Source of the DNA: Muricea muricata
Lineage: Eukaryota; Cnidaria; Anthozoa; Malacalcyonacea; Plexauridae
Direction of reading: 5' to 3'
Assembly: GCA_963855995.1 (NCBI GenBank)
Contig: OY979717.1
Span: 11,528,001 to 11,592,000, forward strand
Length of the DNA stretch: 64,000 nt
Shown: positions 47,001 through 57,432 of the stretch, piece after piece
Position numbering within the stretch: the stretch's first letter is position 1
How the letters are laid out: each line of letters starts with the position of its first letter
The notes under the pieces: model-generated
The model's input: only the letters and a program-made list of their open reading frames with translations
What the model was told of the DNA's origin: nothing
The model's database searches: none
Made by a program: the position numbers and the translations under genes

Positions 47001-50000
47001 TTACATTTCGGTAATCTCTTCACTTCGACACGTATCAATGCATTCACTCAGAGTCAAATCTCGCATTCTAAACAGCTTTTTCGTTGTTTAAGCTCGTTAA
47101 CTACACGACCCCGTATGCATGAAGCTAAGTTGCATGTCTTCGCCAATGTCTTTAACTCAGCAACGTATATTATAGCTATCGGTTGATTCGCCTTGTAATT
47201 TGTCTCGCTTATTGAACACATAACGCTCGAATGTCTCGTTAACTTCTCCAAAATAGTGGGCTTCAAGTTTTGCCATAACCACTTTCCAGTCGCTTGAGTT
47301 TTCATGTTCATTGTATCCGAATGTTTTGATAACTCTTTGGCCTTCATCTCCAACTGAGTGCTTGAACACCGCCAGCTGAAACACAGGACTTCACAGGACG
47401 TGAGATTATGAAATAATTGTCATATCTTTTTTCCACAGCTTAAAGTTCTCGGCCTTGCCCTATTTCTTATGTCCAAAGGTTGCGGAGAAGAATATTATGA
47501 CCCAAATATACTACAGGCTGCCCGATGGTTTGTACAGCCTCGTGTCCATGCTGTTAGTTTTGCAGTTACACTGCCACCATGTTATAACAGCGTCGTGTAA
47601 GCTTGATTTGATCAACACATGTATTTCAACTAGCTCGTATAAGCAACTTATAAATGTCATTATATATGGTACCTAACAAATCAACACATAATAATAAAGT
47701 ACTAAATGACTATTATAACACCATATATTATCAACAAATATGCAGAGCCTACAAAATAGTAGACTTCGAGCAGTCCCTCAAAGAAAGGAGTTGATGGGAG
47801 AAGGGACTGCAGACAACACAGGAAGAAATGAAATACGTGTTGTCCACACAACGCAAAATTCCTATTAGTCGAAATCGATGTACCATCGATCAAATCAGAT
47901 ACGTAATAGTACAAATCCCTTTCCTTTAGAGACTGCTTGTATTTTAATATTATCTATGCGATTTTTCGGACGGACACATCGATTTTGCATATATGATAGT
48001 GATTTTTCAAATGTTTTGATTAGAATGATAACAAGATGATAACATTTTTGAGGTTGATATAATCATCTTTAATGACCTGTGGATATTGCGCAGCCACATG
48101 CTGATCTATTCCATTGAATTGTCTAGAATGGACTTGCACTGTTTGAGTTAAAATTCCATGAAAAGTCATAAATTCGTGACTGATGTTACTCGAATATAAA
48201 ATACGAGAAAACCCCGACCGGCCCGACGTAAACGTTGGTAGTAATATGCACCTTCACTGAGTCAATGAACATGCAAAGTTAATAATTTCATAGTAATACA
48301 ACAGCATTGATAGACATTTTCTTCAAACCAAACAGAAAAAATGAATCTTTTGTAGAGAATTAGTTGCATAACGTATATTTAAAGTTAGACAAGACTTGTA
48401 CTCCCAGCACGGACTTGTGCACTGATTGTTGACATTTCGACTTATCCTACGAAGGATGTATTGTCATACATTAAAATTTCGAAGTATATAATAATCACTA
48501 ATACTCGCAGCACATATTTTTATAGCTTCTGTGCGTACAAAGTATATGTATATATAGTTATCACAGAAGGTTGCGGTGGAACGTGATCTAGATTCATGCA
48601 TGCAGAAAAATAATAGGCCACAAGTGTGTGCACTGATATTGTTTACCGTAGAATGAAATATATAAATTACACCTGTCACGAGTATTCTACTGTTCATAAC
48701 ATTAGTACATTACTTAGAGTTGACGCCCAAAAATAACGGAAAGAATTTAGTTTCACAATCCACTTTATCCGTAATTTGCCGACATACACTATAACATGAC
48801 TTCGTCGGCCGTAAGAGTGAACAGTGTGCATAAAATTGGAAGTTGTTTGTTTGCAAACGCTAGATATCGAGGGATTCTAGAAGGATACATATCAAGGAGC
48901 CGGTTGGAATAAAACACGGATCCGAAATAGCGGAATTACGGATCCGTGTTTTGTCTAAAGGCATCAAACGGCTAGTCAAAACCTGTCAAATACTTAAGGT
49001 GATATTGACCTGATTTACGCTCTTACCTATTTTGGTGGAGATATAATCTATCTATAATGATAGTATACTGCATATACTCCAGATTTATATCTACGTTTTG
49101 GACTGTATACGTACATTCACCTATAAATTAGTCATTGATTAAGCCATTTAAAGCCTGCCGCACATGAGCGCATATTCGCGCGTACTTGTTATTCGGGACA
49201 AGTTGGCTTGACAAATTTTCCTCGTGTGCGGGCAATATTCACGCTATTTTGTTATCCATGACGTTTATATGTCACGAATGAAGAAAATGCCGTAAATGTT
49301 ACTGGCAAACGAGGAAACTTTGTCAATCCAAACAACAAACAACGAAGAAAGTACGCGCGACCAGTGCTCGGGCTAGTGCGCTCGTGTGCGGGGGGTTTCA
49401 TACACGGTTTTCTATCAGGCATCTTACTCTGTCCATGACTACAAGAAAACCAGGCTTGATTGAAAAGCTGGAATGATTAAAAACCGCACCAACAATTCAC
49501 TATAGATAAATATTTTGGCAAAGACTAGTTGCATTTGGGTAACCTTGCTCACACAATTAACGAATTATTTTTTACAAAATAACACATCACCCAATATTTG
49601 TTTTCGCAGAGTTGAAGAAACAGGAATAGGACGTGCCACGTGTCAGAACAATTGTATTTAAATAGGCGTTACTGTCTTACACTTGCAGAAAACGGGGAAA
49701 AAACATACCAACCTAATTCAAATTAACCATGGTGGCATGCAGTCCAATTATTGAGGATTGGCGGTGCTGATTACAGCAAGACCAGATGTTCTCACGAAGC
49801 ATCAAACATGGGTGATAACCGTGTAAAGCAAAAAGAGGCTAAATATTGAAACAAAGAGCACGTGAAACGTCTTGTTCAACAAGGCTACATGAACAATAGC
49901 ACTAAGTTGATTATGCGTATACATATATGGCCAAGCGTTATTCTTGTCGAAAAAGGCCCTAGTATTTTGGTCCAAGCTGCAATCACGAATTTATCAAACT

Positions 50001-50540
50001 ATTTTTGTTTGCTCGGAAAAGTGATGTGATACTTATTTTCATGCATAGCATTAAATTTTGCCTTTTACGTTACGGGTCGCATGAAATTATGAATATCAGG
50101 TACCTTATCAAATCAAATATGGAATGAATGGCTTCCACATGTTGTTGTTCCTCGGATTTTCCAGCGGTTTTTGTCGCCCCAGGCTTGATAGATGACACCA
50201 AAACAATTCCAAGTATTACAGCGAGTACTGTTGTTGACATATAATAAATAATAGCACGTTTCCCGAGTTTTCCTGTAGACTTACTGTCCAAAACTGCCAC
50301 GGCAACAATAATGCTCGATACAATGAGAGGTAGAATAATTAATTTCAACATACGAAGAAAAATTTCGCCTGGGAACGATATGATCATGGCTATTTCTTTC
50401 GGAGCAGGATCTGTTGATTTCTGAACTGTGTCATTGATCAAAATTCCGAACACAAATCCTATGAGAACTCCGACCATTATCATAAACAGAAGCAGGTTTT
50501 CTTTCAGCCATTGCAAGCATTTGTTGTCTTTCAGAGTCAT
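26012..50540 (-). CDS. SLC1-family excitatory amino acid transporter (gene B), 7 coding exons
   Basis: Exons on the minus strand: 50540-50104, 41201-41159, 33399-33050, 32276-32043, 31504-31307, 30544-30410, 26210-26012. All introns are GT-AG, the frame is open, and 1596 nt give 531 residues, the usual EAAT length. Landmarks: [21 protein letters not shown], two sequons in exon 3 (NKST, NLT), [14 protein letters not shown]1 GTSSSAA, NMDGT at 388-392 followed by E396, HP2 GAAGIPSAG, and TM8 with D467, R470, N474 and D478. In the family these bind Na+ and an acidic substrate and couple K+ and H+, so Na+-dependent glutamate/aspartate uptake at the plasma membrane is likely. The C-terminus ...FTYL fits a class I PDZ ligand. 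Introns total more than 22 kb and are full of mobile elements. Confidence 0.92.
26466..26985. repeat. Foldback MITE in the last intron of gene B
   Basis: Inverted arms of about 180 bp: catagacaatcaaaagaatg with cattccttggattgtctatg, and ctttggaaccctgtaacttc with gaagttacagggttccaaag. Its right end abuts the DIRS inverted terminal repeat at 26985. Confidence 0.85.
27100..28140 (+). pseudogene. DIRS gag-like and reverse transcriptase remnant
   Basis: The upstream part (27240-27428: [20 protein letters not shown]) is a charged gag-like stretch. From about 27870 the frame gives [29 protein letters not shown] and LNQHVVYRH, and a shifted frame gives [15 protein letters not shown] with the first RT catalytic Asp. 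Many stops and frameshifts are present. The motifs match the RT entry region of DIRS1-like elements, and the downstream YIDD and RNase H regions are not recognisable. Confidence 0.75.
28575..29465 (+). mobile_element. TIR element carrying a RecQ-like helicase fragment
   Basis: The left end CAACCTCGTTCTCAGGGCC is mirrored by gataacgaggttg at 29465, with similarity continuing through TTTCCCT and TTTGTCA. A similar end (aaggccctgggaacgaggtt, about 21552-21574) exists as an isolated remnant. The element sits inside the DIRS copy and carries the helicase fragment at about 28862-29035. Confidence 0.6.
28862..29035 (+). pseudogene. RecQ-like helicase fragment
   Basis: One frame reads [17 protein letters not shown], and after a frameshift [18 protein letters not shown] with the Walker A P-TGFGKS, followed by [11 protein letters not shown], the motif Ia area. 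This is helicase motifs 0, I and Ia of the RecQ family. Only about 58 codons remain, so it is inactive. Many invertebrate genomes hold numerous transposon-borne RecQ-like genes, which fits its location between inverted termini. Confidence 0.75.
29611..30409. other. Intron 6 of gene B, no gene recognised
   Basis: AT-rich DNA. A second partial copy of the DIRS terminal string (gtgcgcatatctcacatgac, about 29826) lies here. The ORF at 29864-30166 has no recognisable motif. Confidence 0.4.
31686..31990 (+). pseudogene. LINE reverse transcriptase fragment in intron 4 of gene B
   Basis: Plus-strand frames give [19 protein letters not shown] (the PQGSxLGPLLF box) and [20 protein letters not shown], where YAD followed by V replaces the usual YADD. 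Stops and frameshifts make it dead. It is antisense to gene B. Confidence 0.7.
34200..34997. repeat. Left terminal inverted repeat of the 6.07-kb transposon
   Basis: It matches the complement of 39484-40272 throughout, including the 86-codon frame ([20 protein letters not shown]) on the minus strand. Whether that conserved frame is translated or only an accident of arm similarity is unknown. Confidence 0.85.
36255..36304. repeat. 20-bp-arm hairpin
   Basis: aaactataacattcactata pairs with tatagtgaatgttatagttt around the loop atgatg. Confidence 0.75.
36444..36799. mobile_element. MITE nested in the transposase-like gene
   Basis: gttaaatcatagttaatag and gatggtttggaaactcatta are mirrored by taatgagtttccaaaccatc and ctattaactatggttaaat. 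An internal pair (tcgtcacgtg and cacgtgacga) extends the fold. It lies within the stretch flanked by the repeated 32-mer at 36318 and 36901. Confidence 0.75.
37400..37790 (+). pseudogene. Tc1-like transposase N-terminal fragment
   Basis: The frame 37455-37790 contains [20 protein letters not shown], a GRPxKLT linker and HTH of Tc1 type, and [20 protein letters not shown]. It stops at [12 protein letters not shown], before any DDE residue. It is nested in antisense within the transposase-like gene of the 6.07-kb element and belongs to a different Tc1 lineage from the copies at 6-9 kb. Confidence 0.8.
39484..40272. repeat. Right terminal inverted repeat of the 6.07-kb transposon
   Basis: Complement of 34200-34997. 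The arms differ at a few percent of positions, for example the PRPAQHK/PIPAQHK and FHICYH/FHFCYH codons in the shared 86-codon frame. Confidence 0.85.
42092..43304. mobile_element. Mariner-type non-autonomous element, 1.2 kb
   Basis: The left end CAGGGTGTCCCAAAAAAACG and the right end gcttttttgggacgccgcgg form an imperfect TIR continuing into GGAGTTC. TA is present at both borders (42090-42091 and 43305-43306). No transposase is visible, and the centre is occupied by a nested MITE (42560-42942). Confidence 0.75.
42560..42942. mobile_element. Palindromic MITE with GGGCCTGTTCATATG ends
   Basis: GGGCCTGTTCATATGGACAG at the left is mirrored by catatgaacaggccc at the right. The arms continue through gttatctcggttcccgagaa and acatttcgacaggtc. 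The central part is rich in repeated cgagatctcg and ttcccgc blocks. The open frame at 42482-42919 is a by-product of the palindrome and is not considered a gene. Confidence 0.85.
43305..45599. other. Intron 1 of gene B, no gene recognised
   Basis: Contains a C18-19 run at about 43803-43820 and a small inverted repeat around 44408-44485 (ttactgcatgggtgttacga, and aaaatcgtaaaaacgagcaa with accatgcagtaa). Short ORFs have no known motif. Confidence 0.45.
45600..46330 (+). pseudogene. Jockey/L2-type LINE reverse transcriptase remnant
   Basis: 45630-45857 encodes [20 protein letters not shown], the PQGSxLGPLLF box. Shifted frames then give YINDLPN and [11 protein letters not shown] with the FADD catalytic motif (about 45914-45946), followed by [20 protein letters not shown]. 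Similarity continues to about 46330. Stops and frameshifts abolish the frame. Confidence 0.85.
46330..47400 (-). pseudogene. Ty3/gypsy gag-protease-RT fragment
   Basis: Minus strand in order. Gag: 47384-47157 ([20 protein letters not shown]) with a shifted continuation [19 protein letters not shown]. Nucleocapsid and protease: 46838-46584, [13 protein letters not shown] (the last Cys of the zinc knuckle replaced) and [12 protein letters not shown] (active-site Asp as DCGAS). The RT entry region follows at about 46480-46350 with [19 protein letters not shown] and RKIPVSMRD. The frame is broken several times, no LTRs are visible, and the RT core is missing. Confidence 0.85.
48911..48952. repeat. 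Hairpin AAAACACGGATCCG
   Basis: A 14-bp perfect inverted repeat (AAAACACGGATCCG / CGGATCCGTGTTTT) with a 14-base loop. Probably the centre of a degraded foldback element. Confidence 0.7.
49151..49399. repeat. GC-rich inverted-repeat element (hAT-like MITE)
   Basis: AGCCTGCCGCACATGAGCGC at the left is mirrored by gcgctcgtgtgcggggggtt at the right, with inner arms cgcgcgtac...gtacgcgcg. There is no coding capacity and the superfamily is uncertain. Confidence 0.6.
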
Positions 50541-51455
50541 CTCGATTTTAAGAGCAATGAGAGCTTAGCTGATCTGTGATAATCGCCTTAACAGTATTGC
50601 TTGATTACAACGTTTGAACTTGTCGTTTTCAAATGATCTTTCACTTCGTTTAGGTTTGCATATCAGCTCCATACGACATACGACGTTTTAAATATTGCCG
50701 ATCCGGCCCTGTGTCTGTGAGACGTTTACGTGCTCAATGAGTTGCCCATGCATATCAAAACACACTATAATCTATATTATCGCCTTTGACCTTCGTGAGA
50801 AACTTCCGGAAAAACAGTAAACAAATACTTGTATTCTTCGTTTTACTTCGTCAAAATAGGCAAGCAATGACCATGCACCACCAAAAATTTATATTAGCTT
50901 CTTCGTCAAATATTTACCGTCCAGTCTTATAAGGTAGGTACAATTCAAAACATATCAATATGCCGTAATATAAACATTTTGAATATTACAATATCATGTG
51001 TGGCCAAGAAATCAGTGGTTTTTTATCAATCTTGTAAAATATTTAAATATTCTTTTTACACCTGCCAGAAACTTGTTTTATTGTTATTCCCAGTCTTTCG
51101 TCGCGATAAAGTCGGATAATTTTTGGCGACGTTTCACGAAGGTCCGAATATTTTTGAATTTTCTTGCCTTCCCTTACTGGCTTACACCTTTTTGCTGCAA
51201 TTTCAGCCACAAGGGGAGGCCTAAAAACTATCACGAACTGGACGGATGGCTGACTCGACTATACGTTTTCAAAAAAAATATTTCTGCCGCTAAAAAAACA
51301 TTCAAAACTCTCGCTTTTTTCTCGTGCTTCGGAATGGATTTGACACGACAAAATTGGTAAGACTGTAGTAAAATTATCCGTGTTCAACATGAGTTAGCAT
51401 TGCTGTCCGTACTCCGTATCCACGATAATGGTATGTTTTTAAAGTGCTTGCTTTA

Positions 51456-52438
51456 CCACAGGTTACCCGGAATGTGTACAGTTCTAATATAGCGTTCAGT
51501 GGGACAGCGTCTATTACATAATGTATATATTAACACAAAGGTTGGCAAGTAAATACAAATTTGAACACTCGTGCAAAATTTGAACCACAAAAAAATCTGA
51601 AAAAAAGACTTCGATATTCATTTTAAAACATACACATATTGAGAACACATAACTGAAAAGCATATGCGTTGTATTTTTGTGTCAATTCAACGTTTTTTAC
51701 CCGACGAAATTCACGAAAAGTCATCAAATTTTTAGTTGATTTTCGCTAAAACTATGCGCGATGCCGGCTGCCTGCCTTACGTCACAGGAAAAAGCTCCCT
51801 GATTGGCCTGGTGAAAACTCAATTTTTTTACCGCGAAAGCTAAACCGGGGGGAGAAATGTTAAAATTTTCAAAGTGCTGCGCCGACGCTGCGGAGGGAAA
51901 TTTGAAGTGAAAGTTTTTTAAAAACAACAACTCAGTAACAACTGCAAACAACTGCGAAAAATTTTAAACTGAAGTGCTAAAGATGTGAAGAGGTGCAAAA
52001 GAAGATGCATTGTATATTCATTGTATATTACGTAGCCCCCCCCCCCCCCGGTTTTGCTTTTGCGGTAAAAAAATTGAGTTTTCACCAGGCCAATCAGGGA
52101 GCTTTTTACTGTGACGTAAGGCAGGCAGCCGGCATCGCACATAGTTTTAGCGAAAATCAACTAAAAATTTGATGACTTTTCGCGAATTTTGTCGGGTAAA
52201 AAACGTTGAATTGACACAAAAATACAACGTATATGCTTTTCAGTTATGTGTTCTCAGTATGTGTATGTTTTTAATGAATATCGAAGTCTTTTTGCAGATT
52301 TTTTTGTGGTTTAAATTTTGTACGAGTGTTCAAATTTGTATTTACTTGCCAACCTTTGTGTTAATATATACATTATGTGATAGATGCTGTCCCACTGAAC
52401 ACTATATTAGAACTGTACGCATTCCGGGTAACCTGTGG
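51456..52438. repeat. Large foldback (about 400-bp arms) upstream of gene B
   Basis: cacaggttacccggaatg at the left is mirrored by cattccgggtaacctgtgg at the right. The complement runs inward through caaaggttggcaagtaaata, gccggctgcctgcc and ctgattggcctggtgaaaac to a divergent centre with a C10 run (52027-52038). It lies 0.9-1.9 kb upstream of the gene B start codon. Confidence 0.9.
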
Positions 52439-52544
52439 CTTTACGTACAGCTAACAATTTATTTACATTTAGTTGCCAACCTTGGGAATATATTAAACCG
52501 ATAATACTAGCTACACGAACGTCGCCCGAGATTATCCGACTATC

Positions 52545-52815
52545 AGCCTCGTACCCAGGCGCTTTTTAGTTATGAAAATATTATCAGTTAATCCAGTAAG
52601 GTATATACAGATCAGATGCAGATTGAGCGAGCGCGCAGGAGTGCTTGGGACAAGCCGCACCCCCCGTTTCTTGCGCTTTTAGCTGCACTGTATATATCAC
52701 TGTAAACTGCAATATGATTCTTGCGCGCTCGCTCAATCTGCATCTGATTTGTATAAAGGTACTGGATTAACTGATGATATTTTCATAACTAAAAAGCGCC
52801 TGGGTACGAGGCTGT
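52545..52815. repeat. Foldback with AGCCTCGTACCCAGGCGC ends
   Basis: The arms of about 95 bp are agcctcgtacccaggcgctt with its mirrored aagcgcctgggtacgaggct, extending to gcagattgagcgagcgcgc. The end motif (CCTCGTnCCCAGG) resembles the ends of the RecQ-carrying element at 28575-29465. Confidence 0.85.
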
Positions 52816-53796
52816 CCGACTATACGACAAATTATGATTGGAAATAACAATAAGACTAGTTTACCCACAGGGTATTAAGTATTGTCAGTAGCAATACTCC
52901 GCAATCAATTAACATTTTAAAACAAGTATAAAAAATATTTGTAATGAGTAATTATAATAGGCTGGGTACGCTAGCTAGGCGTGTGAACTAGCCGTGTATT
53001 CATGTAAGTTACTAAGCATAAAATCAGAAGGAGCCGAGATCGTGTTTGACACAATAATGACAGTTCATTCTGGATTTTAATTACTTGAGAGACGTTATCC
53101 GGGATCCCGATGGTGAGATATAGCTGAATGGTAAATTAAAAGGCTTTTTGGTAACATATATAATGTCAATTTAAACCAGATCATTTTATTTTTTGACAAT
53201 ATTATAGTTTGACTACGGTCGTTCATCCCACAATGACTTTGTTTGCGCGAAAGTAACCCAACTAGTATCCAAGGATAGTGCAACATTGACATGACGTGAT
53301 CATGAGTCATGAGTAATCTAACTGACTGACACTAAACAATTTAGGCGCATTTTGAATCTTACTATTGCGGCTAATGCGACAACACGTTGCGGTTGGTAGA
53401 GCTGCGGATAAGCTGCTATATCCTCACCTGCCGTCACCTGCTTCACATAAATTGCTGCACAATTAATAATTTAAAATTATTTTATATTTCCTGTAATAGC
53501 ATAGTTGACCGGGTTTCTTTTGTTTTTACCGGGTCGATTACTAACTAATCGCCCACTACAGCGGGCGACTGCAATTGGTTCTAATCGCCCGCTCGGTTAT
53601 GGATGGTCAAACATGCAAGTATAATTACATTCGACACAACACAACACTATTCAAGTCTATGGAGCCCCCTCATATTTATACGCGCCATTTACGCTGATCT
53701 ATTCGTTCAAAGTGTTATTATTCTCACAGGAGCTAGAACAATTAGTAAAAACAAATTATATGCTTGGAAACCCTTGTCAACTATGCTATTACAAAC

Positions 53797-53925
53797 TAAT
53801 AGCATGGCTTTTTGGGAGATTAGTGATTAAATGGCCCCTTACCCTCGGGAGGTTTATGGAATTCCACAAACCTCCCTCGGGTTACGAGGCCATTTAATCA
53901 CTAATCTCCCTCAAGCCATGCTATT
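53797..53925. repeat. Palindrome with about 45-bp arms
   Basis: aatagcatggctttttggga and gattagtgattaaatggcc are mirrored by ggccatttaatcactaatc and aagccatgctatt. The centre contains a second hairpin, ggaggttt...aaacctcc. Confidence 0.85.
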
Positions 53926-53966
53926 GCTTATAAAAAAACTGCCTTTCTAGCCAGTAGTCAGTGAGC

Positions 53967-56900
53967 ATGTGTGGTTCCGTGGGAATTTCGTACAGAAAGC
54001 AAGCCACTGGTCTAGATGGCTTTAGATATGTCTAAAGAACATGAAAAAGTTTGGTGGCACTTTTGTAACCTGCACCGAGGGATTTTATGGCGATATCAAT
54101 AAATGAAGTATATGACCTTGCATGGAAACGAGACTTGAATCTAAAATCCTTTATAACTTTATGAAACACGGGAGAAATCGCTTCAAGTTTACAATATGAT
54201 GTATTTCTGGGTTGCAGATAGAAATAAATGTCTTAAGGCTCGATACGGGTGATCACGTAACTAGCCTAGCATGGAAACGAGGCAGAGATGAAAAACCTTC
54301 ATAACTTCATTAAACGTAAGGGAAAACTGCTTCAAATTTACTACTAGTACTATGATGTGTTTCTAAGTTGTAGATAGAAAAAAGTGCTTTAAGGCTAGAT
54401 ACGAGTGGTAACGTGACTGGGATAGCATGGAAACAACAAGGCTGGTATAAATAGTGTATAATATTATTCGTATCACAGTCTACACGCTATTTTATTATCA
54501 TGTCAGCAATTTCTTACAAATATGGTAAAGCTATTTAGATTATGATCATCTCATAAACTGTTGACGGAACTGTCTCAAGGCCATCCAGCCCTGTCTGACG
54601 TCAGGTCATAGCTCCGTTTGCTGTAGACGTATCCCTGTCTGAGGGAGGGGGGGGCTTAGGGTGTACTATGACTTGCCCAAGGTAAACAACCAGGCTAGTG
54701 GAGGGAAGGAGACGCCTTACTGCTCCATTCTAGACCGGCTCCAAGCAAAGTCTAGCCACTGCCCATTCTACAGTAGTCTTACAGATATGTAAATGATAAA
54801 CTCAAACTTTTTACAAAACTATGATAACGCAGTATCGAATATTCAGAAGAAACATAAAATCTATAGCTAGTTGCTAAAAGAATGTCCTAATCTCTGACTT
54901 GTGTACATTTCCACGCTATAAGATCGTTTAGTCATAATCAGAATCATCACTATCATAATCATCACTATCATCCACAAACAAGACATCTTGATGTTCGTTG
55001 AATCTGTTTTTACACACATCCTCTCCATCAACTCAACCACACAGGTCAGCGCAGCCAAGTCCTGCCTTCTGACACTGGCATCTGTTGGTGGAACAGCGGT
55101 CTTTCATGCAGCCACATTTCACAAAATGGATAATGGCAGAAGGTGCTGGAAGTAGTGTGGTCGTAACAGGAATCCATTCATCGTTTTCCAATTTCCATCC
55201 AAAGTTCTCTGGTGAAGGAAGAAGGGGATTGGGCTCTATAGCCTTAAACCAGACCATAGCCTGATAATTTGCCGTCTTTATGGTCTCATCAAGTGCTGTT
55301 TTGGTTGATGGCAGTCTTTCAGACTGGGCTTGCTTTTTTCGGAGGAGCATGCAACCATCTAAGTTCCTTCACAGAAGATACTACTGCTGTATTTGGAACA
55401 TAGAGCTGACATATGAACTTTTCTAAAGCAGCAATGGTATCTGGTGCAAGGTTCTCACTCGTTCCGAGATTGGCACAAGCTGTAATAATCTCCTTGTCTG
55501 CCACTTGAAATGCTTTCCACCATGTCCTTTTTCCTTTCCCTGCAAAGCTACCTGTGGTATCGCAACCACTCAGTACGTGGAGGGCTGGAAGGGCAGCTTT
55601 CTTAGCTCTGCCAAACATCCATGCTATGGGCTTCAACTTGATTACACGACGTCTCTGTCCTGTACCAGTAACTGAAAATTTGTCTTCTTGCAAAGTTCTG
55701 GATACCGCCGCAACAAGAGGATGAATACATCTGTATCTGGAGAATGGATGTTAATTTCTGTTGCTCCATGATTAGCAGAATCATCAGCGTGGAGCAGCAT
55801 CTTTGTATCTGTTTCTTCTTGTTTGCTTCGTAGGTGAAGTACATTCTTGTGTGTGGCTTCACACTGGGAACCCCAAGCGACAACAAAGTGCTTTCTACTG
55901 GCTTCTGCACGTTCTAATGCCTTTTTTGCTGGGTATACTCAGTAAGCTCCATCGTTGACTTGTTGTGAGACAGAAGTCGTTTCATCTGTACTTTTCCGAT
56001 GTGGGTTGAGTCAGTTATTCTATAGTACACACTGGTCACCTTGTCTTCTTACTCTTGTTGCGAATTTCAAAGATAGCGGAACATCATATCTATCAAAAAC
56101 CAAATGGATTTCGTCCCTTCCAACATACTTTTTAAACAGTTGATCAGTGAAATGGTCAGCCAGCTAGGAGGAAGATGTTATCCCTGGTGGTTTGTTCAGT
56201 GACTGCAACTCGGCCATGCCATCTATAATTGAGACCTTCATTCGTACTGCTGGAGCCTCTCTGCATTCTGAGTTTGAATCTGTAGCCGGCGTCTGTTTTT
56301 CGATGATGTTCATCAGTGCACGTTTCGTTGACACATGAAGCATTGTTCCATCTGCTGCAAAAAAGGATCTAGGTACCAGCGAGAATTCGTATACTCCAAC
56401 TGCTTCCTTGCAGTCGAACTCTGGTTGAGATTTTACACACACGCGCAAACTCTCTGCCGAATAAAACCACAGGATTTGATTTTTCCATGTTTTTGTAGAT
56501 GTATGACATAATCAACATTGGAAAACTGACTAAAATCAGGTAATGATAATAGAAAACAAACTGTGATACGAATGATATTATACAATATTTATACCAGCCT
56601 CGTTTCCATGCTATCTCAGTCAAGTGATCGACCACCTGTATCGAGCCTTAAAGCACTTTTTTCTATTTACAACGTAGAAACACATCATAGTAGTAAATTT
56701 GAAGCAATTTTCCCTTTTGTTTAATGAAGTTATGAAGGTTTTATATCTCAGCCTCGTATATTGCTCTCAGCCCCATGCTAGCCTAGTCAGGTGATCACCC
56801 GTATCGAGCCTTAAAGCACTTTTTTCTATCTGCAACCTAGAAATACATCATATTAGTAAATTTCAAGCGTTTTCCTCCGTGTTTCATAAAGTTATAAAGG

Positions 56901-57075
56901 ATTTTTTTTCCAGCCTCGTTCCCATGCAGGGTCATATACGTCATTTATTAATATCACCATAAAACCCCTCGGTGCAGGTTACAAAAGTGCCACTAAACTT
57001 TTTCATGTTCTTGAGATATATCTAAAGCCATCTAGACTAGTGGCTTGCTTTCTGCACGAAATTCCCACGCAGCTT
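53967..57075 (-). mobile_element. 3.1-kb DNA transposon with about 520-bp TIRs and subterminal tandem repeats
   Basis: ccgtgggaatttcgtacaga at the left is mirrored by tctgcacgaaattcccacg at the right, and the homology runs about 520 bp inward. Each arm contains two tandem units of about 160 bp that start with gcatggaaacgag and include aaagtgctttaaggct. The interior encodes the CXC-domain protein on the minus strand. Exact ends and target duplication are uncertain. Confidence 0.8.
54870..56448 (-). pseudogene. Transposon-encoded protein with CXC (tesmin/TSO1-like) motif, frame-broken
   Basis: Minus-strand pieces in order. 56448-56164: FSLVPRSFFAADGTMLHVST. 55910-55602: ESTLLSLGVPSVKPHTRMYF. 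55693-55319: LPALHVLSGCDTTGSFAGKG, KGKRTWWKAF and LEKFICQLYVPN. 55350-55033: ANYQAMVWFKAIEPNPLLPS, then a Cys-rich tail with the pattern CGCMKDRCSTNRCQCQKAG. That tail fits a CXC-type zinc-binding domain. Proteins joining SGCDTTxxFxGKGK with a CXC tail recur in invertebrate genomes as repeat-borne genes. I know no established enzymatic role. The long TIRs imply that it serves transposition. Frameshifts between pieces show decay. Confidence 0.7.
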
Positions 57076-57432
57076 AATTTCACCACATATGGTCCCTTAC
57101 TACAGTGCGGATGTGTAACAAAAGGCTGTGAGTAACAGTTGATGTCAAAGCACACAGTCATTCACAGTTGGACGCCAAGTTTAACAAATTAGGTGTCTCT
57201 TGAACTTTCGCGCTGCGCACGACGGGGCCGACTCCAACATAAATATGCTTGCGAATTGCGACAGGACAAAGAGCTGTGCTTTGACCACAGTTAATAGAAA
57301 TAGGATGGTTAGGCTAGCCGGCAAACTTCAAAGGGATTGCAAATATATGTCGGAGACCACTTTTTATTCTGACACGTGACCAATAAGCGGTATCATGCTG
57401 CGAGCGCTTAATAAAAAACATATGAGTGAAAT

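Larger units (their letters stand above)
47401..50103. other. Intron 1 of gene B, no gene recognised
   Basis: Holds a 14-bp-arm hairpin at 48911-48952 and a GC-rich inverted-repeat element at 49151-49399. The rest is AT-rich without recognisable coding motifs. Confidence 0.45.

Noticed and set aside
50104-50540. Treating the exon as a stand-alone bacterial-like glutamate symporter gene
   Set aside because: It ends at a GT donor within a conserved SLC1 block and continues through six further exons in matching phase.
53095-53310. 71-codon minus-strand ORF as a gene
   Set aside because: No recognisable motif, no splice or transposon context; probably chance.
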